A stretch of DNA of 64,000 nucleotides from Yamagishiella unicocca (lineage: Eukaryota; Chlorophyta; Chlorophyceae; Chlamydomonadales; Volvocaceae). Positions 46,219 through 58,300 of this stretch are shown one piece after another. The notes beneath the pieces were generated by a model. That model had not been told where the DNA came from and ran no database searches. It saw only the letters and a list, made by a program, of their open reading frames with translations. The DNA is taken from the NCBI GenBank assembly GCA_003116995.1, contig BDSL01000032.1, forward strand, positions 857,472 to 921,471, read 5' to 3'. Each line of letters starts with the position of its first letter. Position 1 is the stretch's first letter. A program made the translations under genes and the position numbers.

Positions 46219-49200
46219 ATGGACGCCGCCATCGTGGACCCCTCCGCCCTAACTTTTAGAGAAAAGAAAACATTATTTGCCAGCATCTCTGTCGCCGAGC
46301 AGGGAAGCCCTCAGGTTGGCAAGCTTACCACAACCTTGAGTGCGCCCTCATCGTTTCGCCATTCGCTTGAGCGCCATTATCCTAAGCTGCTTACTGGTTC
46401 AGCACCAGAGAGGTCTCGCCTGGCGCCAGTAAAGCTCTTTGGCGATACAGCTGCCACGGACAACGCTGCCGCCTTTCGCCGCCTCACAACTGTCCATCGG
46501 CAGCAGCTATCGCATAAGCTCATACTGGAGGCTGCAACCCAGACGGAGAGCCTCTCGCCCGCTTCAGCGGCTGTGCACCGGTCATCCGTGCCCAACTCGC
46601 CCGACGTCGTGGCGCTCCTGTGGCTGCCCGAAACCGCCGGCGCCAAGGCGCCTGGCCCAGCGGTGGTGGACCGCGGCGTCGGCTGCAGCGAGCCCGACAA
46701 CGGCTGCGTGCAGCAGACCTCAGCCCGCCAGTTCCGCGCAGTGGTCGAGCTTCTCGAGGCGCACATCGCGCAGAGCAACGCGAGCGGTGTCCCCGTAGAT
46801 GCTCGCCTATCGGCGGCGCTCCAGGCCGCGCAAGCCGGCGCAGAGCTGGAGACCGCTGGCGGAGCTACTGCCGCCGCCGTCCATCACGACGGCCCTCCTC
46901 AGCCCCCGCAACAGCAGCAGCAAGGTGGAGAGGCTGACACGTCGGCGGCAGATTCCGGCCCTGCTGGGCGGGTCATCGCGAGCCCGGGGGAACACGAGGG
47001 TCTAGGAGGCGCTTGTGGGGCCTCCTGCAGCGCCAGGGCTGAGTCAGAGGGCGCGGCGGCGCCAGCTGCGCCGAGTGATGTCCGGGCGCCTGAGGAGTGA
47101 GTGGGGGGCCGGCGTTGGCCCAGGGGCGGGGGTACCACGTGAGGTGATCGCTAGGGGCGGGTGCTAGCACGTGAGGTGATCGCTAGGGGCGGGGGTGGCG
47201 GCCGCACCACCTTCCTGCCGCCGCTGTGAGGGCGGAGCCGTATCGGTACTCATTCCCCGCTGGTGTGGCTCCTTCCTCCTCCCAACACCTCGCAGGCTGG
47301 TGAGTGAGCAGGCCTGCGCACGGCTGCAGGCGCAGGCGAGGCAGCTGCAGGAGCAGCTCCGGAGCCGCGCGTTGGCGCAGTACGACACAAATAGGTGAGA
47401 GGGTTGTCGCGAGATACTGTGCCGGCTAGCGGGCCTTGCCCGCCTGCCTGCCAGTACATGGCTAGGCGGCCCCCACGGCTAGGCGCCCCCCTGCTTCTTA
47501 TTCGCCAACGCCCTGTGGCACGGCGGCGTTGCACAATATACGCAAACGTAACTCTGCTTTCCATGCATACCCGGCACGATGACCGGCAACCCAGCATGCC
47601 CTGAAAATCCCGTCTATTGGATGCCCCTGGCGTGAGACTGACCCTTACTCCTTTCTTTCATCAGGACCGCCGCTGCCTCCCTGGAGCGCGCCCTCGGCCG
47701 CCTGCAGCAAACCGCGGCGGCCGCAGCGGCGCCTTTTGCCCCCCGGACGGCCGCGTCGCGTGCTGCCGCCGCCGCCAGCTGCCCCTCGTCGGCGCTCACC
47801 GCACTAGCCCGCCAGCGGGACCAGCTTGCATCGCAGTGTGACCGGCTGCGGCGGCAGTGCAGCGGCCTGCTTGCCTACATCTCAATGCTCGGCGGCAACG
47901 GCGCCGCTAGCTTGGCAGCCTCGCGGCCCGCCCTGTGCGCCGCGCCTCCTGCTACTGCCGCAGCCCAGCGGCAGCGGCAGGAGCCGCGGCTACAGCACGG
48001 CGAGAGGCTGCGGGTGCGCCTGGTGCTGCTGCCGGCAGAAGAGCCGGCGGAGGCGGCTGGTGGTGGCGAGGAGGAGGAGGAGGAGGTGGTGGAGGGTGGG
48101 AGGGCTGTGCGCGGTGGTGCGGAGGTTCGTGTGAGGCTGCAGGTGTCCATGTGCCGTACCGGCCGCGCCCCTGGGCTCTGCTGGCGGCAGCCGCAGCAGC
48201 AGCAGCCACAGCTTGCTGGTCTGGGTGACGTGGCGGCGGCAGGGCCTGGCGGCGGGGATGAAGCACTGGGCTGGGACCCCGAGGGCACAGAGGAGGGGGG
48301 GCTGCTGGCGGCAGGCATGGCTCCAGGGGGGGCTGGGGTCGGGGGCTGGTGCTTCGCGACGGCATGGAGGGACGAGCCGCAGCACCACCACCACCAGCCG
48401 CAGCAGCAGCAGCAGCAGCAGCCGGGTGACCGCCAGCAGCCGCAGCTTGGCCGGGGGCCGGAGGGCGGCGACTTGACCGCCGCGGTTCGGCAGCTGGTGG
48501 CGGCCGTGGAGGAGATGGCCGCAGCGGCTGGCCGGCAGGACCTCCGCTCCCCGGTGCCGCCCGTGTCCGCCGCCGTGCTGGAGGGCCTCCGCGGCGTCCT
48601 CCGGCAGCTGCTGGACGGAGGAGCCGGAGGGCGCGGAGGAGCCGGAGGGGGCGGAGGAGCCGGAGGGGGCGCGCAGCCGGCGGCCCTGCCGGCGGCGAGC
48701 GCGCAGGGCCAGTCGCACTGCACCAGCGAGGCCTCAGTCCCGGGGTTGCGGCCGTCGTCTTCGCGGCAGCGGTCGACCGGGGCGCAGCAGTCGGGGGGGC
48801 TGCCGCCAAGGCAGGGCAGCGGCGGCGGGGGTGCCCCCCCGGGTGCGGGCGGCGGCAGGGGCCGGTGCGACCAGACCGAGGCCCCGCAGCACCTGCAGCT
48901 GCAGGCGCCGCCGGCCCGCGACATCGCGGCCAAGTACGACGCGGCTGCGTCGGCGCTTGAGGCGCAGGCCGCGGAAGCGCAGGCTGCCGAGCAGTACGGC
49001 GTTGCGCAGCGCAGCCGGAGCGCCCCCGCCTCCAATATCGACCACGATAACGGCGCCGTCGGCGGCGGCGAGAAAGCTGTCGCCGACGCCGACGCCTTTT
49101 CGTACGCCGCTGCCGCCGGCGCCTACGCCGCGACTCACTCGGACGGCGGCGCCGACGGCGCCGCTGCCGACGGCAGGTTGTACGGCGCGAACGGCCGTTA

Positions 49201-51137
49201 CTACGCCGCTGGCCGTGACGGCGTGTGCACGCCGCCCTGCAGCCCGCGTACCTCGCCCTGCAGCCCCGCGCTCAGCAGCAACGACCTGGCGGGCAGCCTG
49301 CTGGACTCCTCCTCGGCGGCAGCACCCGGCGGCAGCGGGGGCGGCTACCTGGACGAGGAGTACTACAGCGAGGAGTACGACCTGGCGGACACGGAGTGGG
49401 ACGAGCTGGCGGCGGCGGCGGCCGCCAACGGGCCCTGGGCGCTGCTGTCGGCGGTGGCGTTCCTGCGCGAGCAGCTGCAGCTGGCGCACCTGGAGATCGT
49501 GTCGCTGACGACGCAGGTGGGTTGGGGGGAGGCACGGACAGGTGGGTTGGGGGGAAGACCCGTGGATGCGAGGAATACCGTTTAGAACAGACGATTCGAG
49601 ATGCATGCAGGTGGGTTGGGCGGAGGCACGGACAGCGCGAGGCGGCGCGGGCCGAGCGAGTGCACCGTGTCATGGGAGCAGGATGGACGGAAAGGGCCTG
49701 CGAAGACTCGGGGTGTGTGTATTGCAGTAACGCATAAGCGTTGGAACGGAATTGCGAATCGTAATACAGCTGCCGATCAGCAAAGTGTGCCCTAGGGGTG
49801 TTTGTATGTGTTAAGTTGCCGCCGGGTATGTGTGTGTGTGTCTGTGTCTGTGGGTGCGGGTGTTAATTTACCGCCGGGTGTTTCTGTGGGTGTGGGGGGG
49901 GAGGAGGGGTGTGTGTGCCAGCAGCGGAAGCAGCAATTTATCCAGACGACCTCGTCTTAGTTTCGCCGCCTGGCATCACCCCCTCCTCACGTGTCTTTTT
50001 CAGCTGGGCGCTCTGAGCCACCAGCGCGAGGGCATGCGCGCCAAGGCCTCCCAGCACGACGCGGCGCTGCAGCTGCTGGCCATCAACGAGGGGGAGGCGC
50101 TGCTGGAGGCGCACAGGCTGCGGGCGCAGCTGGCTTCGGAGCGCGCGGCGCGGGCGCGGCTGAGTGCGCAGTGCGAGGAGCTGCAGAACATGTGCGCTGG
50201 GGGCGGGGCCGCGAGGCTCGGGGGCGGGGGTCGGGTGACGGGGTGGAGGTGCGAGGGAAACTCGTGCGGGCTGCAGGGGGTTTGATTGGTGGGTTCGGTT
50301 GGATGGTGGGGTGGTGCTGTAGGGTATGTGGGGACGTCGGAGAGGGGCGCCCCATCAGGCTGCGGCCCCCACGTAAGGCCCCAACGTTGGAGAGCCACTG
50401 GCGTACCACGGCCGCAGTCGGTGGTATCATGTCGCTCCTCCTACTGCTCGTCTCCGCCCCCGCTCCTCGCCCGGGTGTAAGCGGGTCCTCTCGCCACCCC
50501 ACCTCGCCACCCCACCTCGCCACCCACACCCCCCGGGTTTCTTCTCATTACCCTAACCCACCCCAACCCACCCCACAAACTAGGTGTCCGCCGACCATGC
50601 GCCAACTATCCTGTCTTTTCGCGTCAACGGTTTTATGCCATACCCCCACCCACTCCGCGTCTTCCTGGCAACCCCACCCCGCGTCGAATAACCGGTTCTT
50701 TTTTGTAACGCCCCACCCCACCCCACCCCACCCTACCCACCCACCCACCCCAACCCCCCAGGCTCCTCAGCGGCATCCCTGAGCGCCCCCACTCCTCCCT
50801 GCCGCACCACCCCCCGGTGACGCATCCCTTGGGCTCCCCCGGCACCAAGCCGGGGCTGGGCAGCCAGCTGCTGGCGCAGCACTTCGCGGGCGGCGGCATG
50901 CAGCAGCGGGGCTCGCACCACCAGGGGCACCACCAGGGGCTGCTGTCCCTGCAGGGCCTCCAGCAGCAGCAACAGCAGCAACTGATGCAGAGGCACCGCT
51001 CCGTGCCACGGTACCGCTCCGCGGGGGTCGCGGGGATGGGGCGCGGAGGGGAGGGCGGCGCCGTGCTGGGGGGGCTGGGGGGGCTGCCGCTGGTGGGCGG
51101 CGTGAGCGCCAGGAGCCGCCCGGGGGTGAGTCAGTAG
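46219..51137 (+). CDS. Large coiled-coil and low-complexity protein, unknown function
   Basis: Five exons (46219-47096, 47296-47394, 47665-49516, 50004-50191, 50762-51137) join in phase to 1130 residues. The family was not recognised. The N-terminus starts MDAAIVDPSALTFREKKTLF. Exon 2 is a heptad-like helix (LQAQARQLQEQLRSRALAQY). Exon 3 continues the coil (LARQRDQLASQCDRLRRQC), then runs through Gly-, Gln-, His- and Ala-rich stretches, an acidic EEEEEEVVE run and a Tyr/Asp/Glu patch (GYLDEEYYSEEYDLADTEWD). Exon 4 is a long amphipathic helix (LQLLAINEGEALLEAHRLRA). The tail has HHQGHHQG and poly-Gln. This architecture suggests a scaffold or cytoskeletal protein, but nothing proves it. Introns 3 and 4 carry dispersed repeats. 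Confidence 0.8.
49551..49610 (+). repeat. Repeat family 2, copy c (coiled-coil gene intron)
   Basis: GACCCGTGGATGCGAGGAAT, then TTTAGAACAGACGATTCGAG and ATGCATGCAGG. It is flanked by two copies of GGTGGGTTGGG.GGAGGCACGGACAG, a short direct repeat. Confidence 0.75.
50582..50641 (+). repeat. Repeat family 1, copy g (coiled-coil gene intron)
   Basis: GTGTCCGCCGACCATGCGCC, then TTCGCGTCAACGGTTTTATG. A partial copy follows at 50680-50720 (GAATAACCGGTTCTTTTTTG). Confidence 0.7.
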
Positions 51138-52302
51138 GCGGGGGGCGTGTGTCGCGTAGAACCAGAGGGCACGGTCGGTGTACGTATAAGAACGTAGAGC
51201 TAGGGGTACGTATGCCGCGGTCGTCGCGGGATGAATCGGTCTGTGTGTGTATATGTGTGCGCGTGTGTGTGTGTGTGTGGATGGCGTCGGGTGAGCTCAG
51301 GATGGAATGGTGCGGTTTGATTGATTGATCTAGTAGTCGTGTAGCCGCCGTGAGGGTTGTGAGTTCACGTGGGTCCTCTTTTGAAGTAGGGCTGTTTTTT
51401 TATGGATAGCGGACGGTGAGCTGGCACATGGTGGGTGAGGTCGTCGCAAGAGGACGCTCGTGGAAGGTCCCCCGTGCAGGTGCAGTGGTAGTAGGACTGT
51501 AGGAGTGACTTCCACAGGCGTACACGCCGTGCCGGAGGGCGAAGTGTACGCCGTACGACCCATCGCTGCCAGTACTCATGCAGCGAGCAGTGTTTGACTC
51601 GATGCCTTGGGGAGGTAGCTGGGGTGGAGGGCAGTGGCACCGCTATTCGGGAGGTTTTGCATGCTGGTTGGCAGGCCAAGATGTTTTGGTTATCTTTGTC
51701 GTAGATCCGGGACTTGATTTTGCATTTTAATTGTAGTTTATTAAGGTGAAGCGGCGTGAGGTTATCTCAGACATTGACGAGAGAGACCGAACCACACACA
51801 CCTGGGCTAGAAACCCGCAGTGCTGGCAGATGTAGTGCGGTTTCTTACGAGTTCTTGCGGTCATCTTGTGCATTGCTTACGTGCTGAAATTTGGGCTTCC
51901 TCTGTCACTTTGCTATGCTGGATTTGTATGACCCGAGGTAACGGGGTCAGAGTTTTCCCATCCTCAGCGTTCTTTTTTAGATGCCAGCTGTATGTTTGGG
52001 TGTTTGTTAGCGCGTTAAATGGTCGTCTCTTGAGGTAGGGTCTCATCCCTTGTATGAGCCAGGGCCTCATCCAGTACGACGGCTGGAGACTAGCGCGGGA
52101 TCAGTCAAGCCCGCCAGCGTCGCTTCGTATGGGTTCTGTGGGAGGTCTTGATCTTGCCATTATATTATCTTGTAAATACTTGCTCATTCAAGGACTGCTA
52201 TTAGGCAATTCCTAGGATTCAGCAAGGCAACACATACGCCTTGTGCATCCGGCATTTCCCCTTGCCACAGGCCGCAGTCGGTGTACTCCAAAAGAATATA
52301 CA
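51138..52302. other. 3' region of the coiled-coil gene and leader of the KMO-like gene
   Basis: No separate gene seen. It contains a GT-repeat near 51243-51279, moderately AT-rich DNA and a TGTAA at 52171-52175 that could end the coiled-coil mRNA. Confidence 0.45.
52171..52175 (+). terminator. TGTAA polyadenylation signal for the coiled-coil gene
   Basis: The only clear TGTAA in this spacer, about 1.03 kb past the stop and 128 bp before the next ATG. Confidence 0.4.
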
Positions 52303-55300
52303 ATGCAAGTCCAGCACAAAATGCAACCCGGCAGGGTTGTCAGCCCGGCTATGCCGCGCTTGCCAGCTCCGCGTTTGTTGAAGATGCAGCCGAAGCCACT
52401 TCGTAACTCGGGACGCGCAGAGACGGCAGCGCCAGGGGCTGCGGCTGTGGACGAAGGCCCGACGGGCGTCTCTTTCTCTGGATGGACTGGCATGAAAGCT
52501 GCAGAGCGCTACTTTCAAGAGGAGTAAGTGCTGCAAAACATCGTTGTGAAGAGCGCCAAGTCATAAGTACACATGGGGGTCACGCGCACAGCCGCAACGG
52601 CTCGGAAACCACCATCAAACTGAGTTGCCCGTCACCTGAGTGGGCCCGATGGCGCGCTCCACAGCGCTGAAGTGCGTGTGAGAGGGGAAGCGAGCATGTC
52701 CCTTCATTGTTTTCGGGGGACAAGGGTTCCTCGTGTTTGCACTCAACGACCGTTAGGCGTTGACGGGCAATCCGCCTCCATTGTGACCAACACCGGAAGC
52801 CGCACACACCTCTGCTGCCTGAAAATAATATTGCCCCAATGCCATCGCGGGAGGGCCAAAACAGCAACCATGACCTCCGGGGATGAATAAGCACATAATT
52901 ATCCGGCGCTGACAAGGTTGAGGTCCAGCGACCGCAGCCTCGCGTCTTGGCGTATATTCCCCGCCCCTCATCTGGAGGCGTTGTGGCTCTCCCAACCACG
53001 CCCTCGACACCCAGCACGTGTCGCCTCCTAACCCAGCACAGGGCATCGCTCCATTCGCCGCATCCGTGGGCCCCTGCACCAGCCCGCGTCCCCCTTTCTG
53101 CAAGCATACCGCCACTACCGCCGCCACCCTTCCCCACCGCGCTTATCTCGTCTCGTCCTTGCAACCCCGGCCCCTCATCCGCTGCCCTCCTGCTCCCCCA
53201 GGAACCCCTACCCTCGCGCCCTGGCGTCCGTGGACGACCTTGAGGGCGGCCCCTTCACTGGCAGGAAGGCGGTGGTGGTAGGGGCGGGGCCTGCGGGCTC
53301 AGTGGCAGCCATGTTCCTCGCGCGACAGGGCTTCATGGTGGAGGTGAGGAGCGGCAAGCGGGGGAGGGGGGGGAGAGAACTAGCGAGCGAGCAGCCGCCA
53401 CTGTGCCGCCTCCAGTTGCTCGCTGAATGGTGTCCGCATGCGACCACGAGAGTCAGACCACGAGAGTCAGACCACGAGAGTCAGACCACGAGAGTCAGAC
53501 CACGAGAGTCAGACCACTGGAGTCAGACCACTAGAGATTCGCGCACACACTCAGGCAAAGGCAGAAGGCGGACAGGCACCAGCCAGATGGCGCACATGCC
53601 GACACAATGCCGCCGTGCACCGCCCGCAGGTGTACGAGCGGCGGCCGGAGCCCCGCAACGACCCGGTGGACACGGGCCGCGCCTACATCATCATCCTCAT
53701 CCCCCGCGGACAGGCGGCGCTGAAGGAGGTGGGTCAGCGGGGCCCTGAAGGAGGTGGGTCAGCGGGGCACTGAAGGAGGTGGGTCAGCGGGGCACTGAAG
53801 GAGGTGGGCTGGGCCCCGGCTGCGGCACTGCGGCACGGGCTCCACCTGGTGGGGAGCTCGTGGCCCCGCAGCGGGAGGGCAGCAGGCTTCCTAACCGCTG
53901 CTGGCTCCCTCCTGAGCCGGGGGGGGGGCAGGGGGGTTGCCGGGCTAGCCGGCATGTTACGGGGCGGGGCGGCTTGCTCTTGCCTGGCGGCCTCACGCAG
54001 CAGCCCTCTGCTCCCGCCTTTCATGCCCCGGCCTAAACACCCGCCACCGCCCGCCCTGCCGAACCATGTCCTCCAGCATGCGATTTCAGTCCTAATCGGT
54101 TTAACTTTTCAGTGCCGACCCACGGGTTTCCTCTCATGGGCCCCCCCTCCGCTGGCCCCGCCCCACCCCGCTGCTGCTGCTCTTCCTCGAACCCCGCTGC
54201 TGCTGCTGCGACTGCTGCTGCTGCTGCTTCCCCTTTCGCAGCTGGGCATCAAGCTGCCCGAGGACGAGCACTTCAAGACACTGGGCACAGTCACGCACAG
54301 CGCCAAGGGCAAGGTGAGCAGGGCGCGATGCACCGGGGGCAGGGCTGCTGAAGAGCGAGTGTGGGATATTGGGGACCTGGGAGTGGTGTGTGTATGGTGG
54401 GGGCAACCAGGCGGGGGGCGGAAAGCTCACCGGGCAGCGGTGCGTATGGAGGCAACAAGGCGTGGGAAGCGAACTAGGGCGGTCCACTGCGGAAGTATTG
54501 CGTATTTGTGTTCACGTCTCCGGGGGTTTGCGGGCACCTGTTTCCAACACCTCTCACCTCTTGCTACCTGCTGGGGGGCTTGACGCGCCCTGTGCCGCGT
54601 CGATGCGCCCAAGTCCTGCCAACCCAGCCCACCTCGTCACGGTTTTTCCTCGCACACGGGTTTTCCTTGCAACCCCTTCACGCGCTGCTGGCTGTGCCCC
54701 CTCGCGGCGCCAGGTCCGTGTGAGCAAGGAGGAGGGCAACGTGACCTTCAGCCGCAGCGGCCTGGCGCAGTGGCTCATCGACACGGCCCGCCAGCGCTAC
54801 CCCGGCCGCATAGCTTACTACTTCCAGGCCTCGGCCGACAAGATCGACCTGGCGTCCAAGAAGGTGCGCAGCCGGGAAGCGGGGCTCTGGGTTGTGGGTT
54901 GCGGCTTGTGAGGGGCCCTGGCTTGGACCCCGCACATGCACGCTCGCCGACGCCCCTCCCTTGTTATTCCCCTGTGCGAGGAACACCAACACCAAGCACC
55001 ACCAACACCACCAACACCAAGCACCACCAACACCACCAAGCACCACCAAGCACCACCAAGCACCACCAAGCACCAAGCACCACAAACACCACAAACACCA
55101 CAAACACCGAGCGCCACCAACACCAACACCACCAATACCACCAATACCACAAACACCACAAACACCACAAACACCACAAACACCACAAACACCACAAACA
55201 CCGAGGACCACAAACACCACAAACACCAACACCACCAATACCACAAACACCACCAATACCACCAACACCAAGCACCACCAACACCACCAACAGCACCAAC

Positions 55301-58300
55301 AGCACCAACAACACCAACACCAAGCACCACCAACAACACCAAGCACCACAAACACCACAAACACCACCAACAACACCAACACCGAGCACCACCAACACCA
55401 ACACCACCAATACCACCAAGCACCACCAACACCAAGCACCACCAACAACACCAACAGCACCAACAACACCAAGCACCACCAACAACAACACCAACACCGT
55501 CCGGGCTGCTCTGTCCTCACCTGTTTCCTCGCCGTACCGTACGGCAAAACACAGCACGCCTCGCAAGTCGCCACCCACCCACCTCCCATCCCATCCCGGC
55601 CCCCTCCCATCCCCCCCGCAGGTCGAGTTTAAGACCACCGGCGGCATGATGTCGCCCTCCCGCGTGGTGTCGTACGACCTGCTGGTGGGCACCGACGGCG
55701 TGTCCTCTCAGGTCCGCGGCGTGTTGTCGGAGCACTGGTCGGACTTCAGTGTGGAGGTGGACGACAGCGGCCGGGAGTACAAGGTGTACATGGGGCTCAA
55801 GGGGAACATCGAGCCCAAGGGTGAGGGGGGGAAGTGGGGGGGACGGAGGGAAAGGGGGAAGTCGGGGGGACGGAGGGAGAGGGGGAAGTCGGGGGGACGG
55901 AGGGAGAGGGGGAAGTCGGGGGAACGGAGGGAGAGGGGGAAGTCGGGGGGACGGACGGGGGGGGGAGCCCTTGGACTAGGGGGCCGGGAGAGGGGGAGGT
56001 GGCGAGAAGAGAAAAGGGGGGGAGGGAGGAGGGAAGCCCGGAGCGGGGGAGGGGGGTTTCGAGGAAGACCCGTGGATGCGGGAGGGGAGGGGGAGGGTAC
56101 GGTGGGTGTGGTGCGTGGAAGGGCGGTGGGCGGGTCCGGGCCAGGCGCTCCGGTCTGTTTCACTGGTGGCGGGTCCCGCGCACCGCCACCTGCAACCCCC
56201 CGCATCCACCCAACCCACCCCACTCGCACCTCTTTTCCTTCCTCCTCACGCGCCCCCTCCCGCCCACCTCCCCTCCTTCAGACTTTGAGGGCAAGACCGG
56301 CGCCAGCCTGCACCTGTACAGCAGCGGCGACCCCTTCACCTCCTTCACCGCGCACTCCAACCCGGACGGCACCTACAGCGGCACCTTCTCGCTGCAGACC
56401 GGTGCGGAGGCAGTGGCGCGGCGGGGCCCGGGGGGCGGAGGGGGGACGGACGCGGGCAGCAGCGTTGATGACGTGGCGCCGTACAGCGCTAGTAGGGGTG
56501 CTGCGGGCGGGCGGGCGATGTGGGTTCATTGCAGTCAGGTGCCGGGGGTGTACGCAAGTGAAGGGGTGTACGCAAGTGAAGGGGTGTACACAAGTGAAGG
56601 GGTGTGCACAAGTGAAGGGGTGTACACAAGTGAAGGGGTGTACACAAGTGAAGGGGTGTGCACAAGTGAAGGGGTGTACACAAGTGAAGGGGTGTACACA
56701 AGTGAAGGGGTGTACACAAGTGAAGGGGTGTGCACAAGTGAAGGGGTGTACACAAGTGAAGGGGTGTGCACAAGTGAAGGGGTGTACGCAAGTGAAGGGG
56801 TGTACACAAGCGATGAGATAAGCAGGAGAGGGAGTGACTGGCTGCGGAAAGATGGACCTAGCTGCAACAGCTGTATGGCCGCGCACTGCGTGTGAAATGC
56901 GCGCTAGGCACTTTCCGGCGCAGCACGAGAGGTGCAATGTCCTCACGGCATATTTTTTTCCTGGCCATTGGCCCTTAATTAGGACATATAATATTCTAAT
57001 ATTAATTGGATCCCATTTGGATCGATCTTGGGCCTGATTTGGCACAGCTGTACATCATGGGATTTAGTCTTAGGGTTGGATCCCGACAACACAACACATG
57101 CTTACCTTCCTCGAAACCCTCCCCCACCGGTCCTACTTTTCAGTGCCGAACCCACGGGTTCCCCCCCCCCCATAACCCCCCACCTGCGTCAACGCTTTTT
57201 ATGCCACCCCTCCCCCCCCCAGGCGGCTTCAAGGACCTGCACACCCCCGCCGACTACGAGTCCTTCCTGCGCACCAAGTTCAAGGGTATCCCCGAGGAGT
57301 GGCTCCCAGCTGCTGCCGCGCAGTTCGCCGCCGGCCCCGCCAGCCCCGCCGGCAAGCGGGTGAAAGTGAGCCACATGTACGGCCCCAACTGCGTGCTGCT
57401 GGGCGATGCGGCACATGCCGTGACGCCGGTGTTCGGCCAGGGAGCCAACAGCGCACTGGAGTCGTGCCTGGTGCTCAACAAGGTGCGGAGGGGTGGCTTG
57501 AGGAAGACCCGTGGATGCGAGAAAAAACCGTTTAGAACAGACGTTTTAGGATGGGGGGGGCTATAAGAGAATCCACGAATCCACGGCGGAAGGGGGGATG
57601 TGCAGAAAAGGACCGTTTACTCGACGTGAGCTGTATAGTTGGCGCATAGGCTGCAGGGGGGGCCCGGTGGAGGGGCGGGGGGAGAAAGAGGGACGGGGCG
57701 GAGGGCGGGGGGTGGAGGGGGCATGAGGGGAGGAGGGGGCGGGAAGGCAGGAAGGAAGGAGGGCAGTGGTTCTCTCTCCGGTGTGCAGCAAGGTGGCGGC
57801 ACACACCGTGTATCCGGCACGGGGGAAACATTACGAGCAGGACAAGAGTGAGGGGGGGGGAGAGAGTCGGGATGAAGGGCGACGGGTAGGAACGTCGAAA
57901 CGTGTGTATTGCGTTTGGAGTAAAGGAAAGGGTTCCCCGAAAGGGGCGTGACGTGTTGCAGTGAAGGCTTCGGGACCAAGTTGGGAAGGGTGGTGGGTGG
58001 GTTGGGCGTGAGTTGGGGCGGGGTAGAGAGTACCGTGGGCTCCATGTGGGGGTAGCGAGGCTCCATGTGGGGGTGGCGAGGCCATCGGGGCGGGTGGTTT
58101 TAATTGGAGGGCAGGTTTCGGAGTGGGAGTGGCCAGCTAAGGCGGGGCGGGGTGCAAGAACACAAACACATCACGCGCGTTCCGCCAATGCCCTCCCTGG
58201 CGCACAGCGGCCCCTCCTTGGCCGCCGTACCTCCGCACGGACGCAGGAGTGGTCGCACGCGCCCAGCTCCCTCGATGACCTGCACGACCCCCTCCCCCCC

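Noticed and set aside
45556..47100. Extending the coiled-coil protein upstream of 46219 in the same open frame
   Set aside because: The frame is open by chance and overlaps the first exon of the GAF-region gene on the opposite strand. The ATG at 46219 is the better start.
47875..49035. Minus-strand frames of 240-390 codons opposite coiled-coil exon 3
   Set aside because: They are Pro/Arg/Cys-rich mirror images of a GC-rich exon; the plus-strand frame is spliced in phase with helices on both sides.
54770..56821. 683-codon plus-strand frame with Thr/His/Asn-rich protein
   Set aside because: It runs through the (CACCAA)n, purine and 18-bp repeat introns of the KMO-like gene; the true exons there use other frames.
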